Source: Welwitschia mirabilis
Taxonomy: Eukaryota > Gnetophyta > Gnetopsida > Welwitschiales
DNA: 44,105 bases
NCBI GenBank assembly: GCA_051453625.1
Contig: JBOZIK010000001.1
Span: forward strand, 229,720,972 to 229,765,076
Direction of reading: 5' to 3'
Every line of letters begins with the position of its first letter. Position 1 is the first letter of the stretch. The notes under the pieces were generated by a model. That model saw only the letters and a list, made by a program, of their open reading frames with translations. It did not search any database and had not been told where the DNA came from. Below are positions 19,801 through 31,192 of the stretch, one piece after another. The position numbers and the translations under genes are program-made.

Positions 19801-20605
19801 CTTCTTAATACAATAAAAAAAGAAATCCAAGCAATTCTACTTCTCATTTGAGAATTCCTTGTTGTAGGAATATGAAATAGGGATGTACTTGATACATGAA
19901 TGATAGAATGATGAGGTTAATCTAGTCATGGCACTGCATTATAACTTCTTAAAGTTAAAAGTATAGATAAAGAAATGGAGAAAAACTTAGGGGAGAAAAT
20001 TCTAGAAAAAGGAGATACTAAAGGATAATTTAAGAAAAATTTTCCCAAATTAAGAAGTAGGAGTAAATATGTATAATAAAGAATAAAGCAAGCTATGGAG
20101 ATACATAGGTTGAAAAAGTAGGAGAAATTATACTAACAACAGACACATACAAATTAGCTAAAGAAAATAGATAGACATTCCAAGTTTTGATTTAAAGTGG
20201 TGAATTTTAGAAACCAACCTAATTCCATTAGAGAAGTAAGATGGAAGGAAAAAAATCATGAGTAGTAGGAAGTGTCTCTTAATTTTTTAGAATGATTACA
20301 AGAACTATGGATAGAGTCAGGTCTGGAAAAACCATTCATATTATGAACTTCTTCTTAAATATAGGAGTCCTCTAAAAATCTTTAAAAAATAATGAAGTAT
20401 AAAAGGTTTAAAAGGGAGTGAAATTGAATAAAAGCTAAAGTATAGATGAGTGGCCAATAGAGTTTTTTAAAAAAATACTAGAAAACTATGGGAAATACAA
20501 TAGAAAAAGTGCTCAATAAAGACTTAGAATTACAGCCATCCTTTAAGTTTGGAGTAATAGGCATGTGATTATAATCCTAGAGAGTACAAAATTCAAGGAA
20601 GCATA

Positions 20606-21600
20606 GGATTACAAACCTATTAAAGTGTCTAATGTTTCATATAAATTGTATTCAAAGATGCTAGTAGACAGGATTAGATCATATTTAAGCATAGTGATAA
20701 GATCAAATTAGGAAAGTTTTTTTAAAAATAGGAGTATCCTTGACCAGATCATTTTTAGTCATGAAATATTCCATTATTTACAAAAAACCAAGAAACAAGC
20801 CTATGCACTAAATTTAGACATCAGAAAGATGGATCATAATATGCCTTAAAGTTTTCTTGAACATGTTCTAAAAACCAAAGGGATACTAGATAAACTTATC
20901 AAGTTGTTAATGTAGGCATAGAGAAAAATTAAATTTACCTTAAAAATCAATCAAGAAATGCATGGATATTTCAGTATAGATAAGGGTTTAAGGCAAGAAA
21001 ATCCCCTCTCATCCTATTTATTTATCATCATTCTAGATGCTATAGGATTATGTCATAAGGGCTATAGGTAGGTAACTATTTAATCACAAGATGAAGGATT
21101 TGATTAATCACTTTATAGATGATTCCATTATCTTCTCAAATGATAATATTCAGCAAGTTAGAGTGATTAAGAAAGGATTAGAAAATTTTAATACAAAATT
21201 AGGGCTCAAATAAGTTGGAGGAAGAGTAAGGTATAGTATTTTAATGCTAAAAAAATGTTCAATGAAGCATTAAAAAATCTTAGGTATTAAAAAAATGCAT
21301 AGATAAGGATGTTTATTTGGGAATTTATCTCTTTGGATGGAATAACATATCTTCTTAGAAAAATCTGCTTCAAAAGATAGGAAAAATGTGTAAGAGTTGG
21401 AATGCCATGTTCTTATTAAACTAAGGAAGGATAGTCATAGCTAACTTCATCATCTTAGCCATTATAAGGTACAGTGATTTTAGTAGAATGTTTTAAGGAA
21501 AAAATAAAGGATAGCTTAAATAGGATCCTTAAAAATTTCATTTGGTTAATTAGAAAAGGAGGAGTAAATTTCATGTGGTGGCCTAATAAGAGATAGATAA
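20606..21600 (+). pseudogene. LINE reverse transcriptase (decayed)
   Basis: The plus-strand traces are YKPIKVSNVSYKLYSKMLVD (partly frame-shifted), SNQESF-like text ending at RSILDQIIFSHEI, LQKTKKQAYALNLDIRKM, the G-L-R-Q-E-N-P-L-S-S-Y-L-F block (about 20988-21027), and HFIDDSIIFSNDN at 21109. The last carries the intact catalytic Asp pair of the RT palm. Order and spacing fit RT_nLTR (RVT_1) of plant L1 elements. The trailing NFIWLIRKGGVNFMWWPNK, near 21536, is the thumb end seen in these families. Many frame changes; non-functional. Confidence 0.92.
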
Positions 21601-22189
21601 ATCAATTGAATCCAAGGATGTAACATATAAGATATCAATGATAGTGTGTTCTTAGCTAAAGTTAAAGTTATACTAAAATTAAAAGTAGGGGATAATCCCC
21701 CATGGAATAATTTTCTAAACTATAAGTACACAAAGTGGGAGGGTAGAAGGGGGGACTTTCCCTTTTAAATATATCTTTGTAAAGGGTGTGAAAACTTTGA
21801 AAGATTGACTAATTGGTCAATTTGAAGAGATAAAATCTCCTTTTGTCCATCAAATTTCTTAGATTAAAGGATCTTAAATTATATCCTAGAGTTGAGAAGA
21901 GGAAAATCTTGGCTTAAAAGATTAATAGGCCTTAGAGTCAATCACTACATTAAGAAAATGAATATAATTAATAAGAAGAATGAAATAGTAAATCTAGCAG
22001 CTATTGAAAGGAACAAATTAGTAAGTATGATAGGAATTAAAATTAATAATGCTAAAGATACTAGAAATATTGATGGTGGAATGATATTCACCAAAAATAT
22101 TTTAATTAATATGTATGACAAGAATTAGCTATTAGACAATACATGGTAAAAATAAGCGTGGGGGAAGTATGTGATACTTGAATGGTTGA

Positions 22190-22330
22190 TTATTAGAAAT
22201 AAGAAACCCACTATGGCACACTTCATAATAAGGGCTTTAATGTCTTTAAAGCATGCATTGCATGCAATGAGAAGAAAATAATGAAGCATATATTTTAAAA
22301 CTAACCTTTCATAAGGGAGTGTGGAGGAAA
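22190..22330 (+). pseudogene. LINE zf-RVT-like segment
   Basis: PTMAHFIIRALMSLKHA, followed in the next frame by ACNEKKIMKHIF, a stop, N and PFIREC, resembles the zf-RVT region at the C-terminus of plant LINE polyproteins (A-x-x-x-R, C-x2-C, H-x-x-x-x-C-x-F). Two Cys survive and others are lost. An open frame at 21892-22128 just upstream probably belongs to the RT-to-zf-RVT connection. Confidence 0.6.
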
Positions 22331-22996
22331 ACAAGAGAAAATCCCTTAGGTGAAGGTCTTGAGCTCAAATCAAAAATATATGAAAGTAGTTTTATGGTGT
22401 ATCTGGCTTAGAAGGAATAGTAGGGTTTTGTGTCTAGTTTGTAAGCATGAAGAAAATAGTTAGGGAAATCTCCTAAACGGGTTTTAGCCTTTGAATTTTA
22501 AGACAGATGGGGAAGCATTCAGAATTCAAGTTTGTGAATGATTTAAAGTTTAGAGAGAACAAGGAGCTATAAAAGCATGTGAAGCATCTTAGATGGAAGC
22601 CTCTACTAGAGCTTTAAGATGATCCAAAATTTAACTATACAAGTACATTAGTAAGGGTAAACTTAAGTTGAAAAGGTTGAGAATCCTCAAAATGCCATAG
22701 TTAATAACTAAATCCATGGGCTTGAGTATGGAAGAAGAGTTAGTACTTCCTTCCTTCATAGGCCATGTCAATACATTTAGGGTTTTTTAGAATAAAATCT
22801 CTACAGAATGCAAAAGGAACCATCAGAAAGGTAAAAATACAATAGCCTTCAGGCCTAACTACATAATTTATAAATATGTACATAGTATAAGATGGTAACC
22901 ATTATAAGTTAAAGGGGTTGCATTCTAGCTTTTTATTGGTGTTAAATAAGGGAAGAGCAGTGAATAGTCCATTAAGACTTATTCTTAAGCTTGAGT

Positions 22997-23207
22997 CTTA
23001 TCTTTACTCTAGTGGATAGGATGAAAGGGTCGGTAAAGGCCTCAAGCCAGGGTGTCTTATACTAGGATACCAATACCATAGACAACAACAATACTAGGGT
23101 ACTTATCTTTACTCTAGTGGGTAGGGTAAAAGGGCCAGTAAAGGCCTTAAGCTGGGGCATCTTACAATAGAATACCAATAACATAGACAACAATAATACT
23201 AGGGTAC
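22997..23207 (+). repeat. 105-bp tandem duplication in LINE 3' part
   Basis: Two consecutive 105-bp units start at 22997 and 23102. Both begin cttatctttactctagtgg, contain cataRacaacaa-like text and end actagggtac. Almost all differences are transitions. 105 is divisible by three, so it would preserve a reading frame. Confidence 0.9.
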
Positions 23208-23589
23208 AAAAAGGTAAGTGCAAGAAGTATTTAAGTAGAAATACTCCTCAGGGGAGCCATGGGAAGGAGGAAGTCCCTAAAGAACTCAAAGAAGAGCATG
23301 AAGAAGCACTAGTTATAGATAAGTAGGGGTTCAGGAAGGCCCAAGGTTAGCTAGCAACAAAAAATTATCTACTAAATAAGAATGGTCTAGTAAGGGATTC
23401 CTTAGGGAAAAACCCAAAAGGAGGAGAAATTTCATCAATAGATATGAAAGTGAAAGTGGAAAGACTATTAGTAAAAGTGGAAGAAGGACCATCAGAAGAT
23501 TCAAATGTGGATGAGGATCTTGCTAGGATGCGACAAATCCATTCAAAGACCCCTTCACTAGAAGTTATTGCTCTTAGGAAAGATGATAA

Positions 23590-24000
23590 AGGTAAGGAGG
23601 ATGCTTAGGCATGGAGGAATCAAGACCAAATAAAATCCTCTAGATATGGAAGGTAAGCCTATTTAAGCTTAGAAGAATTTGATATAGATTTAAAAAGTAA
23701 AAGCAAGGACTAGTTAGAACCAGAGAGAAATGATGGAATAAAGGAAGTGTAGTATGATATGAGTGCCCAATTCACAGAGTGGAAGGACTACTATGCAGTG
23801 TTGGATGTTGATTGGTATGCCACTAGGTCAAAGATCATTACAACATAGAGGAAGCTAGCATTAAAGTGTAACAAGAAAAAAATTAGCATAAATCATAGGA
23901 GGTGCTTAAAAAAACTATTAAGATTAATAATGCAAAGGACATGCTTACTAATTTAGATACTCAAAAATCTTACAACATTAGGTTCTTTAACTAGATGATA
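23590..24000 (+). pseudogene. J-domain (DnaJ/Hsp40-like) coding trace inside LINE
   Basis: One frame runs from about 23675 through FDIDLKSKSKD and YDMSAQFTEWK to DYYAVLDVDWYATRSKII and RKLALK, ending near 23875. After a frame change, INNAKDMLTNLDTQKSYN continues at about 23924-23976. This is the J-domain order: helix I (D-Y-Y-x-V-L-x-V), helix II (I-x-x-x-x-R-K-L-A-L-K), then helix III/IV (I-N-x-A-x-x-x-L-x-x-x-x-x-R-x-x-Y-D). The HPD loop that activates Hsp70 is not present: the codons after LALK read CNKKK. Two in-frame TAG stops, one further TAG at a helix II position and the frameshift make it non-functional. It lies after the zf-RVT segment and before the LINE 3' tail, so a captured or inserted host gene fragment is likely. 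An unrelated Lys-rich coincidence is the alternative. Confidence 0.6.
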
Positions 24001-24009
24001 TATATCTAT

Positions 24010-24280
24010 TTAAAAAACTATTACTAAACTCTTATTCTAGTCATTTTTGGTTTTTCATTTTAATAGTTAGAGTAAAGTTTTGTTATTAAGTTATCAACTA
24101 GTATAAACTATCTTTTCTATAGCAAGTATTTTCTTAGAACTTTTGTATTAGTAAGGTAATTCTTGATGTGAGGCTATTGACCTCTCAATTTTTTCAGCTG
24201 ATGTTGATGTAGATGCTTTTATAATGGTGTACTATAAATTTTAATAAAAACAAACTTTTCTTTTTTTAAAAAAAGAAGGT
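24010..24280 (+). other. LINE 3' non-coding end
   Basis: A T/G-rich, non-coding stretch whose terminal part (gatgtgaggctattgacc, then ggtgtactataaattttaat) and final aataaaaac followed by T- and A-runs resemble plant LINE 3' untranslated regions, which often end in a short A-rich or simple tail. No target-site duplication is evident. Confidence 0.55.
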
Positions 24281-26079
24281 TAAGGTGTCTTAAAGACGAA
24301 ATTAAGAGCTACATCAATCTAATTTTGAAGTAACAAACTAACTCAAATCACATTACTAATAATATGTGATTATTAACATAGTAATATAAAGAAGAAATTT
24401 AATTAAGCAAATATTGATAAAGAATGCAAATAAAGTATTTAAGTAAAGTTGAACATGATACATCCTGCATTTTAAAAATACGAATACAAGTATTAGTATA
24501 AAAAATCTACCTTAATACAAGATAAAGGTATAACTATATCTTATCTAGATAAAAATAATTTTATTATTATTTTCATCTTATGAATAACATATCATTAATG
24601 AACTTGAAAGAAACTAGGAATATTTATTTATTTTTTCTACATAGAGATATTTACTTTCTTGATTTATGTTTTTTTATTAATATACTTATCATTGATTAAT
24701 TTATTATTTGATATAAATCTCATAATTATTAGTTTTAGACTACATTTGACATTTTTATGTAGGTATACTTAATAAAGGCCCAAAGTTTATAATATTATAA
24801 GGCCGAGTTAAATTTCCAACATGGTACCCAAGAATTAAGATATTGTTACTAATTTCAAAATGATAAGTATTATTATAAGAATAATAATGTAAGATGTTAT
24901 AAAAAGATACGAAATGATATCTTTTATAAAAAGATAATCCCTAGGTAAAGAATAAGATATTTATTATTATATATTTATGTTTATGTGGCTCTATGTGGAT
25001 AATATAATCAAATTTTTCTAACATAATTAAAAAGAATAAAAATAGAATAACCCAAATTATTAAGGTAAAATTTATCATGCACAATGCAATATAAGAAAGC
25101 TTAATAATAAAAGAAAGAAAACCACATTCTTTAGATTTGTTATTTCCTAAAAATGGATTTGTTTGATTTAGATTATATAGTAAAAGAGTAAAATATCTTG
25201 GAAAGAGATGCAATATAAATAATAAACTAATAATAATTATTAAATTAAAACATCATTGATGTCTAAAAGAATTTTGTCTATGTTTTGAATCTCACAAGAT
25301 CTTTTATTATTAAAATAATTGGTTTAAATTTAATAGATGAAAATTGAATCTATTATTTTGTAGGGTACTTTTTCATATGATATTTTATTTATTAGTTATA
25401 TTAAACATCTTATGTTACTAAAACAAAATATAATAAATATTTCATAATACCAAATTCATGGGAGGAATTTATAGAGACTCTAATAGTCAAATAAACCAGA
25501 TACGAATAGCTAAGAAATGAGTTTCAATAAATTATGGTCAATCTAGTTTTGGATTGAAAATATTAGAACTCTTTTTAATAACATACATTTGTTAAAATAT
25601 TATAGTTTATTATGTAGTTAAATAATATACTAGAATAATTACTTTATTTTGTAGAATTTTCTTAATTATCTAGAACCCAATACAAGAATGTTTTATCTTG
25701 TCATAGTGAGCAAGATCTTTTGCTATGTAAATGATAAATTACTATAAATGAAAATCTTAATTTACTTGAATTTAAGTCTACTGCTTCAAACACTTTCAAT
25801 CGTTAAATCTCTTTACATGCCTTAAAGGTGGAAGTATACTACACTTTAACAAATGAAAGCTATAACTCTCTAAGAATTAGATCATTAAGATAAAGATGAT
25901 GTTTTTAAAGCCATAATATATCATGAAGTTCATAATGATGTTCTAAATATCTTATAAATTATAAGTCAGAGTATGCTTTTAAAACAAGTTAAGACTTCCT
26001 CTTGTAGCTAAAGCATAACTCTCTTATTTTCTTTAATTATCTTAGAACTCTCATAACATTGAAATGGCTCATCTTTAGT
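24281..26079. other. Unassigned, extremely AT-rich DNA
   Basis: No domain readable. The open minus frame at 24941-25213 is a chance frame without motif. Part of the right end may belong to the RNase H/3' end of Copia-3, which continues at 26080, but I could not align it convincingly. Confidence 0.4.
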
Positions 26080-26262
26080 GCATGGAGGTATAAGGATAGG
26101 ACAACAACTACATTTGGGAATATCAGGTTTAATATTAGTAATGTAAATAAGACTATCAATAATCTTTCTATATTTTGTTTCATCTACTGGTTCTAAATAT
26201 TCATCAATAATTAACTTTTCATTTTACTTAAAAAAGACTTCTATCTTCTTTGTATTCTTGGA
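26080..26262 (-). pseudogene. Copia-3 reverse transcriptase, C-terminal fragment
   Basis: The minus-strand translation IDEYLEPVDETKYRKIIDSL, then IYITNIKPDIP, matches the Copia RT end, where a Y-R-x-x-x-G-S-L-x-Y-L-x-x-x-R-P-D-I motif leads to RNase H. Gly is Asp and Arg is Lys here. The fragment is cut at its right side by the Copia-2 LTR at 26276. The matching RT N-terminal part lies across Copia-2 at 33160-33700. Confidence 0.8.
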
Positions 26263-26275
26263 ATCAAATTTTTAA

Positions 26276-26865
26276 TGAAATTTATGGAAAATCCTATGAT
26301 TCAATAGTGAATAGAAGGGGAAAAAAGCCAAATATAGAACTATGAAAAAAAACATAAAATATAATGATAAAAGAGCTAATAAATATAGTAAAGAAGAGAA
26401 TGAAGCGATGAAAATTTTACATGATTCAATAGAGTACCTACATCCACAACAATGGAAGATTATATTGAGAAAATGCAAGAATAAATGATAAAAAATACTT
26501 GCTCTATAATATATTAGCAACATGAAAATATGCTTTAGCTCTTCTTTGTGATACAAAATGAAACACAACCCTTCAATACTAACATAAAATCCTCACATCC
26601 CATTATATAGTAATAGGGTTAGGGTTAATTTAAGCAACACTAGAATAAGATGCATAATAATAACAAATAATGATCATCCCCTTTCTTTAAGAAAAGGGAA
26701 TATTTTTTCAATAGTTATTACCCTCAAAATGAGAAAGGGAAATACTTACCTCCCTTCCTAGTAAAAAAAATAAATTATCCATAATAGCTAGGAATGATTC
26801 CTTCTAAAAATAATTTGACATATTTTAAATTTAAAACATTCTAATTTTAGCTTAGATCATTATAA
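26276..26865 (-). mobile_element. Copia-2 left LTR (3' LTR)
   Basis: About 590 bp aligning in direct orientation with 32473-33058. Shared words include gcYaaatRtagaac, attttacatgatt, tccataataRYtaRgaat and cRtattttaaattta. Identity is roughly 70 percent by eye. The open minus frames in both copies (26272-26568 and 32443-32667) are shadows and share the string SCKIF. A candidate 5-bp target duplication tttaa lies at 26271-26275 and 33061-33065. Confidence 0.85.
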
Positions 26866-26989
26866 TCTCCATCTTAAGCCAAAATGAATTCTTGTATCTA
26901 CTTCACTAATTCCTCTAATTTAGCTACATATCTATCTTTGATGAAGTTGTAAGCAGTTCAAGCACAACCTGAACTTCTCTAATATAATG

Positions 26990-27480
26990 GAATTTATTTA
27001 CATATTCATTGGATTTATCAATGTATGAAACTTCTTCAAATCTATGCATCTTTTCTTCACTTGTCATCACAAAAAGTGGTATTTCACTTGGACATGCTTA
27101 GACCTTTTATTAAATGGCAGATTATGTATCAAGAAGATGATACTTTAGCTATCACTAAAGATTAAAATCTTCTTCTCATGGTTATCTAGTTTCTTGAAGA
27201 AATTCCAAGTATAAATCCCTTCTTTGTAATTCTACAAAGTAGTAATGTACTCTAGTTGCATACAATAAAGAGACACTACCAATTACATCTTAGACTTCTA
27301 AGAAATTAGTTCTTATGTTATTAAAAATAATTCCCTTGATGTGTACTTTTTTCATTTAAATCCTTTATAAAGTATGAAACATAATATCTTGATAAGACAT
27401 GTTATCCTTGCTATAGGGAATGAATAACCTTGATGTTCCTTTAAGATATTTAAGAATCCACTGCATAGCTTCCAAATGAT
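26990..27480 (-). pseudogene. Copia-2 RNase H (decayed)
   Basis: The minus-strand order is MQWILKYLKGTSRLFIPYSK, LLYATRVHYYFVELQRRDLY, KKILIFSDS, then NKRSKHVQVKYHFL. These match the Copia RNase H blocks: R-x-L-x-Y-L-K-G-T, the ALSTTEAEY region, L-x-C-D-x-x-S-A-I, and R-x-K-H-I-x-x-x-Y-H-F. The catalytic Asp survives in FSDS. Stops are frequent. It lies between the 3' LTR and RT. Confidence 0.9.
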
Positions 27481-28480
27481 TTTTTTTTTCTAGATTTTAC
27501 ATGAACTTATTAAATAAGTCTAATACCATGTGTAATGTCTTACCTTGTTTCTACCATTACATATATCAAGCTACTAATGGCACTGGAGAACTTAAGACAA
27601 GCATTTCTCTTATTTCTCTTTTTAAGAGAAAAGTTAAGAAGATAACTTAAAGTGTAATCCAATGACAATTCCCAATGAATTGACATTTTTTATTTCAAGC
27701 CTCTTAAGAAACTTTTTAATGTAGTGATCTTAACATAACCACAACTTACCATTTCTTCTATCATGAATGATATCTATGCTATGAATATACTTAATAAAAC
27801 TTAATTCTTTGATGTCAAATTCTGTTGCTAAAAGCGCTATAAGTTTTCTAATCTCCATCTTACTCTAGTCTATAATAAACATGCCAACTACATGTAGAAC
27901 TAATGTTATAAGGCTATTGTCATTACACTTTCTATTACACACACATTGATTTATAGTGCTCTTATAAAGATTAATTTCTCACATGAAAGAGTCAATTTTT
28001 TTTTTAACATTCTCTTGAACTATTATTTAGCTCATATCAAGCATTTTTTATCTTGTAAACGATATGTTCCTTTTCTTTTATAAAAAAATCTTTAGATTTT
28101 TTAATGAATATATCATGTCCAATTCACCATGCAGGAAAGGTATATTTACATCCATTTTCTTTAGATCTAGATACTCCATAGTAGCTAAATTCATAATGAC
28201 CCTAATTAAAACTAAATTAGATAGAAATTCAAAAAAAATCAAAGAAGTTTACTTTCAACTTTAAAAAATATCCTTTCACAACCAATCTTATGTTGAAAAT
28301 TTCAACTATTTGTGTTGTAGAATCTTTCATGTTGCATAAGAATCTATAATCAATTAATTTTCTACCTTTAATAAGATACATCAGTTTTCAGGTCTTCTTC
28401 TTTAAGAGTTATTGCATTTCTTCCTTTATGACTTCTTGCCACTATTTCATCTATTTGCTTTTAAATGAATCTTGATAAGA
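27481..28480 (-). pseudogene. Copia-2 reverse transcriptase (decayed)
   Basis: From the right: GRKLIDYRFLCNMKDSTTQ, then YKIKNA and YELNNSSREC, VLHVVGMFII (about 27869-27898), HDRRNGKLWL, DHYIKKFLKRLEIKNVNS and KEK-EKCLS-VLQCH. This follows Tnt1/Tork-like Copia RT closely, in particular the G-x-x-W-L-S-Q-x-x-Y-I-x-x-x-L-x-R-F segment. The YVDD box reads HVVG, so the catalytic Asp pair is lost. The first open frame at 28064-28264 (plus) is an antisense shadow. Confidence 0.92.
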
Positions 28481-28699
28481 CATTGAATTCTTTGTACCTA
28501 CAATTAAAGTAAGAAATGAAAACTTATCATGGGACCTTCTTATTGGAATGTCCTTAGTTTCCCTTAAATATCTTCTCATCTCCAATGTATTCTTTCAGGT
28601 TCTTTCAAGTGAGTCTTTTTCTATTATTCTTATTACTATTATTTTCAAGTAATTGCAACTTGACAAAAACTTTCTTCTGAGGTTAATCCTTGATATTCT

Positions 28700-29800
28700 A
28701 TTCTTATCCATTATTTTTTAAAAGAGAATATCCATTAAATACTACATCATATTACATCTTTTTAGAAATAGTATTTCATAATCTATATCCCTTCATACCA
28801 TCCACATATTGAAGAAATAGGTATTTCTTGAACTTAAAATTTATTTTAGTCCTTTAAACACTTATTATGTATAATGTATAGTTAAAGATCCTGAGATGAT
28901 CATATTTCCCTAGTGATTTGCTCTATGTCTTTTCTAGATTATTACCATCTATTATAAGAGAAGGAGTCTTATTTATCAAATAATATTATATATGAACTAC
29001 CTTTATTTAAAACAACTTGTTTATATTTGTAAATCTCATTATACTTCTAGTACGTTTTAGAGGTATATGATTCATTCTCTCTGTGATGTTGTTTTCATAT
29101 GGAGTATTTGAAACTATTAATTGCCTTTTATTTTATTCATAGGCCTCAAAATCCTATAATATATATTCTCTCTTGGAATCAGATCTTACACACTTAATCT
29201 TCTTGCAAGTGCTAGTTTTCACTAAAACTTTGAACTCTTTATGCCTTTGAAAAGCATCAGATTTTTCTTATAAAAAAAGGAACCCATAGATTTTTTGATT
29301 TGTAATTAGGTAATGGAATACCTTATTCCTTTTAAATATTCTTATAGAGATAGATGTTAAACATTGATATGCATAAGATTTAAGATATCCCTGCTTATAA
29401 TTTTACTACTTACAAACTTGATCTTATATACTTCCCATACATGCAATGCTTGAAGAAGTTGTATCCTATTTTTCATAGCCATGAAAATAGATTCTTCTAA
29501 AGTATATTCTTTAATCCAAGCTTACTAATATGCCTAGCTATCTATACCATAATATGGATGTACTAGCATCCTAATTATGGAATCTACTTCTTCAACACTA
29601 TTTCTTCAAGCATCTTGTAGAGATTCCCATGCTTCTTAGTCTTCATCATCACCAGAGAACATGTGATAACCTATAACAGACCATTTTCATCTATTTACCA
29701 ATATTTAAGATCATATAAAACTCCAAGAGAAATTATATATTTCTCTTCATATTTGGTGCATGCTTTACAATTGTAAGAGTTCTTATTAATCCATGATGTA
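28700..29800 (-). pseudogene. Copia-2 integrase and C-terminal domain (decayed)
   Basis: The minus-strand translation shows PYENNITERMNHIPLKRTRS (the family's P-Q-Q-N-G-V-x-E-R-M-N-R block, with Glu kept), YYLINKTPS, LGKYDHLRIFNYTLYI, FLQYVDGMKGYRLW and DVVFNGYSLL. The last three are the tell-tale segments at the end of Copia integrase, including the G-Y-x-x-G-x-K-G-Y-R-L block. Earlier parts toward 29800 (zinc finger, first Asp) are not readable. Confidence 0.9.
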
Positions 29801-30059
29801 TCATAATTTAACTGCAAACACCAATAATTCTAGCCTTATCATTTGTTTATCATTATAAGTTATTCCCCATTAATTATCTTATATGTTTGAAATCAAGATT
29901 TACTAGAAGTGATATGCCATGTAGCCCCTAAAATAAGGATTTGAGCATCACTAATAGAAGATTTTAAGTTGTAAGAATATCATTTCCATTTTTTTAATCA
30001 TTTCTCTTTAGTGTATTGGTATGATTTAGAGAAGATGAGTCACCTTCATCTTTTTGCTT

Positions 30060-30160
30060 GACTTCTTGATATGCTTTTAGCTCCTGATCTTCATGCTTAA
30101 AATTTTCCTTCTTATGATAGCAAAAGAAGTCCTTTTGTTTTTAGAACATCCTTGATCAGG
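30060..30160 (-). pseudogene. Copia-2 Gag zinc-knuckle region (weak)
   Basis: The minus strand gives FCYHKKENFKHE, which could be a CCHC knuckle with Gly to Glu and His to Asn changes, followed by an acidic stretch. Position (directly after Gag, before protease) fits. The short LTR element at 30165 cuts Gag here. Confidence 0.45.
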
Positions 30161-30164
30161 TTAA

Positions 30165-30739
30165 TGTAGGAGCATCCTCAAAAAATAAAATTTAAAACAA
30201 GTTTTTAAAAAAATAAAATTAGTAATGTGTAATGGTTATTTTAAAAATGAGTAATCATTATGTTTAGAAAGAATCTTATTGTAAGAAATGTGTTATATTT
30301 AGAGGGAATTTGGATGTGATAAACATGATGCCATTAGAGGCTATTTATGGTAAAATGTACAGGAGACTATTATTATAAGATTCCTTTATGCTTAGGATTT
30401 CTATTAAATCCTTATAAATAAGATTAAGTGGTAAGATGAAGAGCATTCTTTGGGAGTTTGATTTAATAATGAAAAGTTAGACATCTTAGAGTTAGAAGAT
30501 TAGAAGATATCTTTATTAAAAGCTTGAGAAGAAGGTTTCTTATGTAAGATCTTATCACACTTGTATTTTCTTGAAGGCTATCAAGCATAATTATAATATT
30601 ATATTAGTTAGCATGATGAAATATATATTATCTAGAGTTTTTGTATAATTTCTTAATAAACTTTTCCTCTACTTCTTTTCCCTTTTATGTAAATCACTAA
30701 TTGCTTTAGATTGTATTTCCTTTACATTATAATGGTTCT
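30165..30739 (+). repeat. 5' LTR of short LTR element
   Basis: Aligns with 31193-31799 in the same orientation, for example on gtRaagRYYttat-like strings, aaYaagYttc-like strings and the common end tttacatYatRRttct. By eye about two thirds identity, so the insertion is old. The first base pair of the LTR is TG at 30165. Confidence 0.75.
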
Positions 30740-30890
30740 AAATCTTTGGCGAGCATGAGTGTTATTTTAAGTTAGTAATAAGTAGATGAAAAAAACTTAT
30801 ATGCATTTAAAGAAGCAAAAATAAAGTGAGAAAAGATCCTATATGAGGATTAAATATTGTTAAACAAAACAATATGTATCAAGAAAGATC

Positions 30891-31115
30891 TTGTGGAAAG
30901 ATTATGTTGAAAGAGAAGAGCATGCTTCTAGGAAAGAAGACTTCAATAGATTAGAGAGATTGAAAGGAGGAAGACCATGGAAGTTTCAAGTTTTCATTGT
31001 ATTTGATGGTATGGATGTTTTAAAAAACAGACCAACTATGGATGATACAATGTATAATAAAGAGAAAAATCTAATCGTCTATAGGAGGAGCCTAATTCCA
31101 TATGTAAAGTTGTAA
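30891..31115 (+). other. Open frame inside short LTR element (74 codons)
   Basis: An uninterrupted frame beginning MWKDYVEREEHASRKEDF with charged, helix-prone text, then LERLKGGRPWKF and a Tyr/Arg-rich end. No domain is recognised. It occupies most of the internal region between the LTRs and ends shortly before the polypurine tract. Since the rest of the window is full of stops, an intact frame in this old element is notable, but it could be chance or a relic of the C-terminal part of a Gypsy polyprotein. Confidence 0.35.
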
Positions 31116-31192
31116 TGTTTTAATGATGACCATGATGCTATGATATTACTTATTTTCACTTGAGAACAATCTCATTTTTAAGAAAGGGTGTA

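Larger units (their letters stand above)
17790..24280 (+). mobile_element. LINE (non-LTR retrotransposon), decayed, with extra J-domain trace
   Basis: In order: an ORF1 with a DUF4283-like domain and zinc knuckle, an APE-type endonuclease, a LINE RT, a zf-RVT-like segment, and a 3' non-coding tail ending near an A/T-rich run. This is the architecture of plant L1-type LINEs. Total length is near 6.5 kb. The 5' edge is uncertain and lies just outside the Copia-1 LTR. No target-site duplication was found. Between zf-RVT and the 3' tail lie a 105-bp tandem duplication and a J-domain coding trace not expected in a LINE. Confidence 0.82.

Noticed and set aside
22400-22640. RNase H domain at the LINE C-terminus.
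   Set aside because: A short TDGEA-like string is present, but the remaining Asp/Glu blocks are not seen.
28064-28264. Plus-strand frame of 66 codons.
   Set aside because: Antisense to the Copia-2 RT, whose minus-strand motifs are clear.
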